A stretch of 64,000 nucleotides of DNA, taken from positions 937,501 to 1,001,500 of the forward strand of contig NZ_CP129971.1 in the NCBI RefSeq assembly GCF_030503855.1, written 5' to 3'. Position 1 is the stretch's first letter. Each line of letters begins with the position of its first letter. The notes under the pieces were generated by a model. It was not told the origin of the DNA. It saw nothing but the letters and a program-made list of their open reading frames with translations, and did not search any database. The translations under genes and the position numbers were made by a program. Below, one piece after another: positions 17,535-26,334 of this stretch. This stretch comes from Marivirga salinae. GTDB taxonomy: Bacteria; Bacteroidota; Bacteroidia; Cytophagales; Cyclobacteriaceae.

Positions 17535-18200
17535 ATGAGAAAAACTTGGTGGAAAATTATAGGGGTTGCGCTGGTGTTCTACACACTTATAGCTGGATTG
17601 CTGATGGATGCCCCCCGACTAGCAATTTTAAATGAAACTATCCGCGCCATGCATTTCCATGTACCCATGTGGTTCGGAATGGTGATCATGTTGACCGCTT
17701 CGGTTATTTTCTCAATTCGCTACTTAAGAACAGGCAATCAAAAATTCGACACTTATGCCATAGAGTTAGTAAACACTTCTATTCTATTTGGAATATTAGG
17801 CTTGGCAACGGGTATGATTTGGGCAAATTACACATGGGGAGCACCTTGGAGTGGAGACCCAAAACAAAATGCTTCTGCAATTGGGATGCTGATTTACTTT
17901 GCCTATATCCTTTTACGAAATTCCATCACAGACCCGCAGCAAAAAGCTAAAATTGGTGCAGTTTATAATATTTTTGCCTACGCCACATTAATCCCATTAT
18001 TATTCATTTTACCAAGATTGACAGATTCTTTACATCCGGGAAACGGTGGTAATCCTGGCTTTAATGCTTATGAATTGGATGGGAGATTAAGAATGGTGTT
18101 TTACCCTGCCGTTATCGGTTGGACATTATTGGGCGTTTGGCTAACTGAATTAAGAATTAGATTATCATTTATAAAATCAAAAATTGATGAAGAAGATTAA
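17535..18200 (+). CDS. ccmC: Heme-handling protein CcmC (CcsA-like)
   Basis: The 221-residue protein has six membrane segments and the tryptophan-rich heme-handling loop in the variant form WANYTWGAPWSGDPKQ near residues 95-110. Histidines flanking it, in MHFHVPMW near 41 and SLHPGN near 163, are the likely heme ligands. CcmC loads heme onto CcmE. It starts three bases after ccmB and its end overlaps the start of ccmD by 14 bases, so translation is probably coupled. Confidence 0.92.
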   Translation: MRKTWWKIIGVALVFYTLIAGLLMDAPRLAILNETIRAMHFHVPMWFGMVIMLTASVIFSIRYLRTGNQKFDTYAIELVNTSILFGILGLATGMIWANYTWGAPWSGDPKQNASAIGMLIYFAYILLRNSITDPQQKAKIGAVYNIFAYATLIPLLFILPRLTDSLHPGNGGNPGFNAYELDGRLRMVFYPAVIGWTLLGVWLTELRIRLSFIKSKIDEED

Positions 18201-18441
18201 ATATATCTTGGTTTTTTCTTTACTGATGATGAGTTTGGGGCTTTCTGCTCAGAAAACTGAAATAGTAGAGGAAGACTATGCCAATGACAGAATTGAAATG
18301 GCGGACACAATGAGATCCGAAGGAAAAATATATGTTTTGGTTGCAATTATCGTGACACTTTTTATTGGTTTCACACTTTACGCAATAATGACAGAGCGAA
18401 AAGTAAAAAAATTAGAAAAATCCTTAAAAGAGAGGGAATAA
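18187..18441 (+). CDS. ccmD: CcmD-family small membrane protein
   Basis: Starting at the ATG at 18187 (a TTG one codon earlier is less likely), the 84-residue protein has a signal-like N-terminal helix ending LSAQ, a short acidic segment, then a second helix (about 49-68) and a strongly basic, coiled C-terminus. CcmD proteins are small helpers that release heme-loaded CcmE from CcmABC. Enteric CcmD has one helix; this longer form with an apparent N-terminal signal is common in Bacteroidota. Family assignment relies on size, topology and position between ccmC and ccmE. Confidence 0.75.
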   Translation: MKKIKYILVFSLLMMSLGLSAQKTEIVEEDYANDRIEMADTMRSEGKIYVLVAIIVTLFIGFTLYAIMTERKVKKLEKSLKERE

Positions 18442-18457
18442 AGAATTATTTGGGTAG

Positions 18458-18465
18458 TACCTTTG
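18458..18465 (+). promoter_or_regulatory. -7 promoter element before ccmE
   Basis: TACCTTTG matches TAnnTTTG and ends 26 bases before the ccmE start. It suggests an internal promoter for ccmE-ccmF within the longer run. Confidence 0.45.
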
Positions 18466-18491
18466 TTCCAATCGGAGAATAAATTTTAGTT

Positions 18492-18893
18492 ATGAAGAAA
18501 TCGTATATTTTTGGCATAATTGTAATTGCAGCCGCTATTATGATGATTGTTTCCACAGCAGGAGATGCCAGTTCCTATGTTACATTTAATGATGCTCATG
18601 ATATGGCATTGGATGGGAATAATACAAAAATCCATGTGGTAGGTGAATTAAAGAAAAGTGCGGAAGGTGAAATCATTGGTTTGAATCCTTCTGATGATAA
18701 ACTTTCATTCACTTTCATGATGGTAGATGAAAATGGAATGGAACAAGAAGTATTTTACAATGAACCTATGCCAGCTGATTTTAAGCGCTCCGAGCAAGTG
18801 GTAGTGATTGGCTCATTCCAAAAAGGGACTTTCGTGGCAGATAAGATTTTAATGAAGTGCCCGTCAAAATATCAAGAAGAAACTGTTATTTAA
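18492..18893 (+). CDS. ccmE: Heme chaperone CcmE, cysteine (CxxxY) type
   Basis: The 133-residue protein has an N-terminal anchor (about 5-22) and the OB-fold beta-barrel of CcmE, with HVVGELKK and GSFQKGTFVADKILMKCPSKY. The heme-attachment position, normally histidine in an HxxxY motif, is cysteine here: CPSKY near residues 122-126. Cysteine-type CcmE is known from archaea and Desulfovibrio, where it accompanies a reduced Ccm system lacking CcmH. The barrel is otherwise complete. It sits between ccmD and ccmF, 15 bases before the latter. Confidence 0.9.
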   Translation: MKKSYIFGIIVIAAAIMMIVSTAGDASSYVTFNDAHDMALDGNNTKIHVVGELKKSAEGEIIGLNPSDDKLSFTFMMVDENGMEQEVFYNEPMPADFKRSEQVVVIGSFQKGTFVADKILMKCPSKYQEETVI

Positions 18894-18908
18894 TTTGATT
18901 CCAAAAAT

Positions 18909-21440
18909 ATGATACATACTACAATAGGTGACATTGGTCACCTTTTTGTTATTATAAGCTTTGTAGCTGCCCTCATTTCCATTTTCAATTTCTATAAAGC
19001 AGAAAAAAGCCCATTGCCTGAAATGCAAAAAGGCTGGATGAAAAATGGGCAAATTACCTATATCATTCATGGTTTAGCCGTTTTCGGCATCGTAATCACG
19101 CTTTTCACCATAATTTCTAATCATTATTATGAATATTTCTATGCTTGGAGCCACTCTTCTAAAGTACTTCCAGTAGAATATATCATTTCCTCTTTTTGGG
19201 AAGGTCAGGAAGGTAGTTTCTTGCTTTGGTCATTCTGGAATGTGCTTTTAGGCTTTATTATATTGTTGACCAATAAAAAATGGGCTCCATCTGTAATGGT
19301 AAGCTTTTCAGTGGTTCAAGCTTTCCTTGCTTCCATGATTTTGGGAGTGGTTATAGGTGATTTCAAAATCGGTAGTTCTCCATTCATTTTGTTAAGAGAT
19401 GCAATGGATGCTCCAATTTTCAATATCAATCCTGATTATGTTCCAGAAGATGGAACGGGCTTAAATCCATTATTGCAAAACTATTGGATGGTGATTCATC
19501 CACCAGTCTTATTCTTAGGTTATGCTACCACTTTAATTCCTTTTGCTTATGCCATTGGTGGTTTATGGAAAAAAGATTTTAAAGGATGGGTTCGGCCAGC
19601 ATTACCTTGGGCATTATTTTCTGCTGCTATTTTAGGAGTAGGAATTTTAATGGGAGGTTATTGGGCTTATGAAACTTTAAACTTTGAAGGTTTCTGGAAC
19701 TGGGATCCAGTTGAAAATGCTTCTTTAGTGCCTTGGTTGGTATTAGTAGCGAGTATCCACACCATGATTACCTATAAAAAGAGTGAAACGGCATTGAAGG
19801 CTTCCATCATTTTGGTACTTTCCGTTTTCCTAATGGTCTTATATGCCACTTTCATGGTAAGAAGTGGAGTACTGGGAGAATCATCTGTACACTCATTCAC
19901 TGATTTAGGATTGTCAGGTCAATTGCTATTATACCTTTTAAGTTTTTTAATTGTCTCCATTGTTTTAGCAGTTGTTCGATGGAAGCATATTCCATCCACT
20001 GAAAAAGAGGTCTCGACCTATTCCAGAGAATTCTGGATTTTTATGGGAGCTACATTGCTATGCTTGATGGGATTTCAAATTTTATTACCTACTTCTATTC
20101 CGGTTTACAATTCAATCATTCAATCATTTGGAGGGATTTCGAATTTAGCTCCACCAGCTGATCAGATTGAGTTTTACACCAAATGGCAAATGTGGTTTGC
20201 TGTAGGTTTAGCTATTTTATCTGGAACAGGACAATTCTTTTGGTGGCAAAAGATGAAGAAATCAGAAGTGAAAGAATCGCTTTTATTTCCAATTTTGATC
20301 ACTTTAATGATTTCTGCTTTAATTATTGTTTTAGCAGGAATGAGCAATATTCCTTATATAATTTTAGTGATTGCTTCTATTTACACCATAGTGGCAAATG
20401 CTAAAATATTTTTCAAAATAGTTAAGAGCAATTATAAACTTTCTGGCGGTGCCATTGCGCATATGGGCTTAGGCATGATGCTCTTGGGAATACTATTTTC
20501 CACTGGTTATTCAAGAACTATTTCATTGAATGAAACCGGGTTATTATTAACCAATTCGGAAGAAGTTGAGGATAATTTTAATCAGGAAAATATCCCACTA
20601 TTCATTAACGATCCACAAACTATGGGGGAATATACCCTGACTTATAAAGGACGTTTTTTCGAAACTTATGATGGGGGCTATGTAAAAGCAACTTACTTGG
20701 ATGAAACTCCAGATGAAAACTCTAAAATTGTAAAAAGAGAAATCAAAAGAGAAGATGAAAGCTTGAAAAAAGGTGATACTTTGAGAGTTTATGGAGCGAA
20801 TCATTACTACAAAGTAGATTATTTGCATGCTAGCGGTGACAAATTTTCTCTTTTCCCTCGTGCACAAATTAATGCTGATATGGGTGGACTGATTTCCTCT
20901 CCTGATATCAAAAGGAAATTCATGAAGGATTTATACACTCATGTTTCTTCCGTTCCTGACCCAACTCAAGAAATTGAATGGTCGGAACCTAAGGAAATGG
21001 AAGTCACTTTTGGTGAGAAGTTCTTCCTGAATGACTTTGTAACCGTTTTGGAAGATGTAAAAAGAGTGGATGAAATAGAAGGTGAGAAATTAAAAGGAGA
21101 GGATCTAGCAGTAAGAGCTACGATAAAGGTGTATGGAGATGGAGAAGATTATATTTTGAACCCGTATTATTTAATTCGTGATAATATGGCAGGCAGAATC
21201 TCTGATGAAAACAGGGAGATTGGGGTGAAACTGAATATAGAAAACATCAAACCTGAGTCCAATACTTTTACACTCTCAGTAAGAACTACTCAAAAAGATT
21301 ATATCATTCTGAAAGCACTTGAAAAACCATTAATTAACCTCCTTTGGATTGGTACTTTGGTGTTGACTTTTGGTTTTGGAATGGCAATTTTCAGAAGATA
21401 TTCAGAATTTTATAAAATGAAGCGAAAAGGCTTAGAGTGA
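18909..21440 (+). CDS. ccmF: Cytochrome c heme lyase CcmF
   Basis: The 843-residue protein has about 14-15 membrane segments. The heme-handling WWD region reads WNWDPVENASLVPWLV near residues 263-278, with conserved histidines on both sides (VIHPPVLFLG, HTMIT, SVHSFTD). A large periplasmic domain (about 550-800) precedes the last membrane helix, as in CcmF. It catalyses attachment of heme from CcmE to apocytochrome c. Its length is larger than the roughly 650 residues of enteric CcmF because of this domain. The stop overlaps the next start in a GTGA arrangement. Confidence 0.92.
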   Translation: MIHTTIGDIGHLFVIISFVAALISIFNFYKAEKSPLPEMQKGWMKNGQITYIIHGLAVFGIVITLFTIISNHYYEYFYAWSHSSKVLPVEYIISSFWEGQEGSFLLWSFWNVLLGFIILLTNKKWAPSVMVSFSVVQAFLASMILGVVIGDFKIGSSPFILLRDAMDAPIFNINPDYVPEDGTGLNPLLQNYWMVIHPPVLFLGYATTLIPFAYAIGGLWKKDFKGWVRPALPWALFSAAILGVGILMGGYWAYETLNFEGFWNWDPVENASLVPWLVLVASIHTMITYKKSETALKASIILVLSVFLMVLYATFMVRSGVLGESSVHSFTDLGLSGQLLLYLLSFLIVSIVLAVVRWKHIPSTEKEVSTYSREFWIFMGATLLCLMGFQILLPTSIPVYNSIIQSFGGISNLAPPADQIEFYTKWQMWFAVGLAILSGTGQFFWWQKMKKSEVKESLLFPILITLMISALIIVLAGMSNIPYIILVIASIYTIVANAKIFFKIVKSNYKLSGGAIAHMGLGMMLLGILFSTGYSRTISLNETGLLLTNSEEVEDNFNQENIPLFINDPQTMGEYTLTYKGRFFETYDGGYVKATYLDETPDENSKIVKREIKREDESLKKGDTLRVYGANHYYKVDYLHASGDKFSLFPRAQINADMGGLISSPDIKRKFMKDLYTHVSSVPDPTQEIEWSEPKEMEVTFGEKFFLNDFVTVLEDVKRVDEIEGEKLKGEDLAVRATIKVYGDGEDYILNPYYLIRDNMAGRISDENREIGVKLNIENIKPESNTFTLSVRTTQKDYIILKALEKPLINLLWIGTLVLTFGFGMAIFRRYSEFYKMKRKGLE

Positions 21441-22222
21441 AAAATGTAGCTTACCATATCAGTTTTATAGGAGCAGGAAATGTAGCCTGGCATTTAGCGC
21501 CTGCTCTTGAAAACGTGGGGCATTTTGTTAATGAAGTCTATACACCTGATGGGAAGTCAGCTAAAAAGTTGGTTGGTAATTTATACAATGCCCATGTAAA
21601 AGACAGCTTGGATTTTTCAGACAGCCCATCTCAAATTTTCATTTTAGCAGTTCCAGATGATGCTATCCAAAGTATTGCTCAGGAGATTAAATTACCCGAG
21701 CAGAGTTTGATGGTTCATACTTCAGGAAGCAAAGGACTAGATGTGCTAGAATATTCTTCGGCAGCCGCTACAGGGGTTTTCTATCCTTTACAGACATTTT
21801 CCAAAAGCAAAAAACTAGATTTTGAAAAAGTCCCCTTTCTTCTGGAAAGTGAAAATAAAGAGGCTTTAAAAATCCTTAATAATCTTGCGAAGTCATTAGG
21901 CAAGAATGTTCAAATAGTTTCTACTGCCCAAAGAAAGCAGATGCATTTGGCAGCTGTATTTGCCTGCAATTTCACAAACCATATGATGAGCATTTCAGAG
22001 AAAATCATGAAAAATGCTCAATTGGATTTTGCTCTTCTTCATCCACTGGTTTTGGAAACAATTGAAAAAGCACTAAAACATTCTCCAAAATCTGTACAAA
22101 CTGGTCCCGCTAAAAGAGGCGATTTGGAAACTTTGGATAAGCATATGGAAATGCTGCAAAGTGATGGAAACGTGCAGGAAATTTACAGATTGATTAGCCA
22201 GAATATATTGGATAATCAATAA
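21437..22222 (+). CDS. Rossmann-fold protein with DUF2520 domain
   Basis: The 261-residue protein begins with a dinucleotide-binding fold, FIGAGNVAWHLAP near residues 9-21, and AVPDDAIQ near 72. The C-terminal half is the helical DUF2520 domain, with FYPLQTFSK and a CNFTNHM stretch. The overall design resembles pyrroline-5-carboxylate reductase and F420-dependent NADP oxidoreductases; the substrate is unknown. Its GTG start overlaps the ccmF stop by four bases, so it is translated with the Ccm genes, though no role in heme chemistry is known to me. Confidence 0.85.
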   Translation: MKNVAYHISFIGAGNVAWHLAPALENVGHFVNEVYTPDGKSAKKLVGNLYNAHVKDSLDFSDSPSQIFILAVPDDAIQSIAQEIKLPEQSLMVHTSGSKGLDVLEYSSAAATGVFYPLQTFSKSKKLDFEKVPFLLESENKEALKILNNLAKSLGKNVQIVSTAQRKQMHLAAVFACNFTNHMMSISEKIMKNAQLDFALLHPLVLETIEKALKHSPKSVQTGPAKRGDLETLDKHMEMLQSDGNVQEIYRLISQNILDNQ

Positions 22223-22304
22223 TTTCCGAAAAATAAAAGACACCCTATTAGGACAAAAGCAATTGATTGGTGAAATTTAAATCAAAATCAGTTGAAGCTT
22301 TAAA

Positions 22305-23159
22305 ATGACACAGCAGTTGCCTAAAAACTTTTCATTTCCCGGGTTTGTCAAGCTGATTCGTATTCAAAATCTGCTTATCATTGTGCTTACACAATACCTT
22401 ACGGCACTATTTTTATTGGATGGAATACATATCTTCAATCTTGAGCTTTTTCTATTGAGTCTGAGTACTGTATTTTTAGCTGCAGCTGGATATATCATCA
22501 ATGATTATTATGATGTAAAAATTGATTACATCAATAAGCCGGAAAAAGTAATTGTAGGGAAAGTAATCAAACGAAGAGTAGTTCTTTTCTGGCATACTTT
22601 CCTGAATTTTGCAGCCATTATTATCGGTACATTTCTGGATTGGAAAATAGGGGCTATTCACTTTGGAGCAGCTTTCATGCTGTGGTTATATTCCAATCAA
22701 TTAAAAAGATTGCCATTGATCGGAAATATAATAGTAGCTGGACTCACAGGCTTATCGATTTCAATAATTTCTCTTTATTTCGGGCAAAAACCCATTTTAG
22801 TCCATACTTATGCGCTTTTTGCTTTTGCTATTAGTCTTATTCGGGAAATTATAAAGGATATGGAAGATTGGAAAGGAGATGCCAATTTCGGATGTAAAAC
22901 ACTACCGATAATTTGGGGAATCCGCAAAACGAAATTGCTTTTATATATTCTTATTTCTGTGTTTTACTTCCTGATTTTTTATATGACCCAGTTTCTGGAA
23001 AATGATATTTTATATTTCTATTTCTCAGGATTGACGCTTTTTGTGATTTATTTTATTCATAAATTAAGTCTTGCGGATACTATTAAGCATTATCATTTTC
23101 TGAGTAACTTCTGTAAAGTCATCATGTTAAGTGGTATTTTAAGCATGTTGTTTTTTTAG
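22305..23159 (+). CDS. UbiA-family prenyltransferase (geranylgeranylglycerol-phosphate type)
   Basis: The 284-residue protein has about eight to nine membrane helices and both aspartate-rich motifs of the UbiA family: NDYYDVKID near residues 66-74 and KDMEDWKGD near 184-192. The first motif and the following INKPEKVIVGK closely follow bacterial proteins named geranylgeranylglycerol-phosphate geranylgeranyltransferase, relatives of the archaeal ether-lipid enzyme. Ubiquinone, menaquinone or heme O synthases are alternatives, but their signature sequences are not apparent. Its stop lies one base from the stop of the convergent AsmA-like gene. Confidence 0.82.
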   Translation: MTQQLPKNFSFPGFVKLIRIQNLLIIVLTQYLTALFLLDGIHIFNLELFLLSLSTVFLAAAGYIINDYYDVKIDYINKPEKVIVGKVIKRRVVLFWHTFLNFAAIIIGTFLDWKIGAIHFGAAFMLWLYSNQLKRLPLIGNIIVAGLTGLSISIISLYFGQKPILVHTYALFAFAISLIREIIKDMEDWKGDANFGCKTLPIIWGIRKTKLLLYILISVFYFLIFYMTQFLENDILYFYFSGLTLFVIYFIHKLSLADTIKHYHFLSNFCKVIMLSGILSMLFF

Positions 23160-23160
23160 T

Positions 23161-24828
23161 CTATTCTTCATCATTTCCAAAGCCCAATTTTTCCCATAAA
23201 TTTTTATCCTCATCTTCGATTCTCTCTTTCATTTTCTCAACCTCATCAATACCAAAAGTGGCTTTAAACCCTGCCACAACACTTTTCGCCCAAAAGTTGA
23301 ACATTGACTTCCGAGTATCTCTTTCATGTTCAAAACGACCGATTTCTATTTCATCCTCTCCTGATTTTGGATTATTTTGTGCTAAAACCCAATTGCCAAT
23401 TTTAGTAACGGCTTTATCTAGCAATTTTCCTTCTTTATCCTTAATTTCTGATTCAAGCTTTAAGTCTGAATAATAAAACCTGAGTTCCCCTTTTGAATTT
23501 ATATTGTCTCCAGAAAAGTCGAATTCTACCTTATCAGTTTTACCTGATTTGACTTTTACGGGATAAATATTTTGAATGAAATTATTAATAGGTGCAATCT
23601 CCATTTCGGATAAGCTTCCTTCAATGTGGAATGCTGGAGATTCTAAAGAATAATTCATGGTGGTCTCTAATTTACCTTTACCATAAAAATTACCTGAAGC
23701 TTTAATGGTAAGACTATTTCCACTTTCTTTAATGCTATCATTTACATTACTGATATTGGTGATTTCTCCTTTAACCTTATCAAAATGTAACTTTCCAGTC
23801 TTATTCTTACCCTTTGAAAGCTGTTCGTACTCTATAAAAGAGTCTTCAATTTTTACGTTTTTAATATAGATAGGAATATCTGATTTTCTTAGTTCTTCAG
23901 TTATAATCGGGACAAATCTGTCTTCAGGGAGTGGATAGTTTTTATCTTTATAAACATATAAATCCGCAGAAATAACATTGATCTCTTCTACAAAGACCGC
24001 ATTAAGGTCTTTCCATTTCCAACCTAAAACGGCAATACTGTCAACACTTATTTTCACATAAGATTCTTCAACTCCTTTTCTTTTAGCAAATATGGCTTTA
24101 CTATCTTTTGGTTTGAAAACCACATTCTTCAATGCAATATTTCCTTGTGTCAGATTAAAATTAATTAATTCAATTTCAGCACGGTGATAATTATCCTTAA
24201 GTGGATATTTTACATTAAATAAAGACACACCTAATTTTGCAGGAGAAAAATTCTCCAAAGAAAAGTTTTCATCTATCAATAAACTGTCACATTCTATCTT
24301 TATTCCAGTAGTTAAGAGTCCAATTTTTTCATTGGGTTTATCATATAAGGCAATTTTTCCGCCATTCAACTTAAAGGTTTTAAGAAATATGGCTATCTGT
24401 TTATCTCTTTTCTCTTTAGATTTCTTCAACCGTATTTTCTTAGTATCAATAGGAAGAAATGCTTCTGGTTTTTCTAGATTTAAAGATTTGATAGAAAGTT
24501 TTTCAAGCGATAGAAAATCAAAATAACTATTGTCTAATTGAATTGAAACCTCTTCTAAACTAAGGTGTGCGATCGTATCTTCTAGATTCCCCTTTTTAAC
24601 TAAAGAGAATTTTATATTTGATATGTCAGCTGATTTATTAAAAAAATTAACACTTAAATCTTCATAACTGAAAACTACACTATCTTGAAGTTTGTTACTT
24701 ATTTTCTCCTGAACTAAGGGTTGGATTTTTGGTTTTAAATTATTTTTAAAATAAAAAACACCTGCTATCAATGCAATTGTGAATAATAGTATTGCTGAGG
24801 CGGAAAACCATTTGAAAAATTTAAGCAC
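23161..24828 (-). CDS. AsmA/DUF748-like envelope protein
   Basis: The 555-residue protein has one N-terminal membrane helix (about 8-27) and a long repetitive beta-rich periplasmic region with the alternating pattern of AsmA and TamB relatives. That includes paired segments such as LEEVSIQLDNSYFDFLSLEKLSIKS... near 90-115 and an AsmA-C-like stretch near 380-480. AsmA-like proteins are thought to form grooves that move phospholipids toward the outer membrane; the assignment here is by architecture. The C-terminus is very acidic. GTG is the start codon, and a 13-base-pair hairpin begins two bases upstream of it. Confidence 0.65.
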   Translation of the reverse strand: MLKFFKWFSASAILLFTIALIAGVFYFKNNLKPKIQPLVQEKISNKLQDSVVFSYEDLSVNFFNKSADISNIKFSLVKKGNLEDTIAHLSLEEVSIQLDNSYFDFLSLEKLSIKSLNLEKPEAFLPIDTKKIRLKKSKEKRDKQIAIFLKTFKLNGGKIALYDKPNEKIGLLTTGIKIECDSLLIDENFSLENFSPAKLGVSLFNVKYPLKDNYHRAEIELINFNLTQGNIALKNVVFKPKDSKAIFAKRKGVEESYVKISVDSIAVLGWKWKDLNAVFVEEINVISADLYVYKDKNYPLPEDRFVPIITEELRKSDIPIYIKNVKIEDSFIEYEQLSKGKNKTGKLHFDKVKGEITNISNVNDSIKESGNSLTIKASGNFYGKGKLETTMNYSLESPAFHIEGSLSEMEIAPINNFIQNIYPVKVKSGKTDKVEFDFSGDNINSKGELRFYYSDLKLESEIKDKEGKLLDKAVTKIGNWVLAQNNPKSGEDEIEIGRFEHERDTRKSMFNFWAKSVVAGFKATFGIDEVEKMKERIEDEDKNLWEKLGFGNDEE

Positions 24829-24830
24829 GG

Positions 24831-24873
24831 TATCAGTTTAGTAAAAAATTGGGTTCTCAGTTACTAACTGATA
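24831..24873 (-). repeat. Hairpin directly upstream of the AsmA-like gene start
   Basis: Arms of 14 and 13 bases (24831-24844 and 24861-24873) pair with one bulge around a 16-base loop. On the minus strand the hairpin lies between the stop of the M28 gene and the GTG start at 24828, two bases from the latter. It lacks a T-run, so it may control translation or mark a transcript end. Confidence 0.5.
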
Positions 24874-24912
24874 TAAGAAGTATAGGTTTTTAAGCTATTG
24901 TATTCCTCATAG

Positions 24913-25905
24913 TTACTCTTCGTAAATAACCTGCAATAAAGTTTGTCCCACTGCCTTTAAGGTCTCTTGAGAGATGATATCCATATTGTCCTTATGAGTG
25001 TGGTGAAAATCAGGAAAGAAATCTCTGGAGGTTGGCTCATGAGCGATGATATCTATCATTGGGATTTTACCTATTTCATTAACAAAATAATGGTCATCTG
25101 TGATAGGGGCTACCTGATTGTTGATGAAATAATTTCCATACCCAATTTGGTCAGCCGTTATCCAAACTTTTTCTACTATGCTAGGTGCATATTTCATAGA
25201 ATATCCCTCTTTATGAAACTGTGCATTATTTCCGCCAACCATATCCAATAGAATTCCATAATATGCTGAATAACCAGGAACGTGCTTGTTTTTACTCCAA
25301 TACTGTGAGCCCAAACACCACCACGTTTTAGATGGATCATTTCTAGAAAGTCCATAAGGCTCTCCATTATCTTCTCCATCAAAAAATATAACATCTATCC
25401 CAACATTAGGCTTATTATCCGCTTTTTGAATGGCACTAATGACTTCTAAAATTACACCAACTCCACTACCACCATCATTTGCTCCATCGATTGGCTCATT
25501 TTTTCTATCAGAATCTTTATCAGCAATTTTTCTAGTATCCCAGTGTGCCGCTAATAAGATTCGTTTACTTTTCTCTGGTTGAATGGAGGCAATGATATTA
25601 GTTAAATTCCATACTTCTCCATCATAAGTGTCTGCTTCAAATTTTTGAGTTTGAACTTTTGCGCCAAAACCCTCTAATTGATTAATTATATATTCTTCAG
25701 TTTCTGCATGCGCAGGAGTGTTCGGCACTCTAGGTCCATATTCTACTTGCTTTTCTATAAATTTATATGCTTGTGCGCCACTAAAAGCCGGAACGTGTAA
25801 GTCTTTCTTTTCTGTTTCTTCTGAAAGATCCTTTTTCTTTTCTTTTGAGGAATCACAAGAAACAATCAATAAGGCAATAAATATGGACGAAATGATGTTT
25901 TTCAT
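24913..25905 (-). CDS. M28-family lipoprotein, probable glutaminyl-peptide cyclotransferase
   Basis: I start at the ATG at 25905, which opens a lipoprotein signal with cysteine 17 (LLIVSC); an upstream start would bury it. The 330-residue protein has the M28 fold, with zinc-ligand candidates H121 (AAHWDT), D144 (GANDGGSG), E178-D179 (FFDGED) and H304 (HTHKDN). The order FFDGED, LLDMVGG, ITDDHYF and then the late HTHKDNMD follows glutaminyl cyclases rather than aminopeptidases. Such enzymes convert N-terminal glutamine to pyroglutamate on exported proteins. Activity is inferred. An aminopeptidase is the alternative. A -7 element stands 14 bases before the start. Confidence 0.8.
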   Translation of the reverse strand: MKNIISSIFIALLIVSCDSSKEKKKDLSEETEKKDLHVPAFSGAQAYKFIEKQVEYGPRVPNTPAHAETEEYIINQLEGFGAKVQTQKFEADTYDGEVWNLTNIIASIQPEKSKRILLAAHWDTRKIADKDSDRKNEPIDGANDGGSGVGVILEVISAIQKADNKPNVGIDVIFFDGEDNGEPYGLSRNDPSKTWWCLGSQYWSKNKHVPGYSAYYGILLDMVGGNNAQFHKEGYSMKYAPSIVEKVWITADQIGYGNYFINNQVAPITDDHYFVNEIGKIPMIDIIAHEPTSRDFFPDFHHTHKDNMDIISQETLKAVGQTLLQVIYEE

Positions 25906-25919
25906 AAAGAGAATTTTTT

Positions 25920-25927
25920 CAAAAATA
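25920..25927 (-). promoter_or_regulatory. -7 promoter element of the M28 lipoprotein gene
   Basis: The minus strand reads TATTTTTG, a TAnnTTTG match, 14 bases before the ATG at 25905. A start site 5-7 bases further on would leave only a very short leader. Confidence 0.4.
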
Positions 25928-26298
25928 CAGATTAATCCGGACATTTTTTGCCAGAATTGTCTTTCCTTCGGAGGAAAAATCTGTATAAATTTTAGGTTGT
26001 AAGAAGGTCTTGAAATATATTGTTATTCAAAAAAAACGAATTTAGTATGTAATTAGCAATTAAATAACACTTGCTTCGATGTATTATTTTATGCACAAAA
26101 GTAAACTTTATTAATGTGGCTACAGTTAAAAACTCAAACTTACAAGGAAAACAAGAGGAAGTAATATTTTAATCTTAAGATTTCGACCCTTTAATGATAT
26201 TTTTTTACCGTTGATCGATTATAGTTTCCATCAGACATAATAAATAGAACGAAGTACCAAATGAGACGATCCGTCTTTTTTATCAATTAATATCAACC

Positions 26299-26306
26299 TA
26301 AATTTG
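26299..26306 (+). promoter_or_regulatory. -7 promoter element of the small lipoprotein gene
   Basis: TAAATTTG matches TAnnTTTG and ends 28 bases before the ATG at 26335, a normal distance for this phylum. It supports the small gene as real. Confidence 0.45.
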
Positions 26307-26334
26307 TAACATCAATAAATTAAAAAGAACCCAA

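Larger units (their letters stand above)
25906..26334. other. Intergenic region between the M28 lipoprotein and the small lipoprotein
   Basis: These 429 AT-rich bases separate divergent genes. They contain -7 elements for both (25920-25927 on the minus strand and 26299-26306 on the plus strand) and a further minus-strand match at 26096-26103. I see no RNA gene, terminator or convincing reading frame. Confidence 0.5.
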
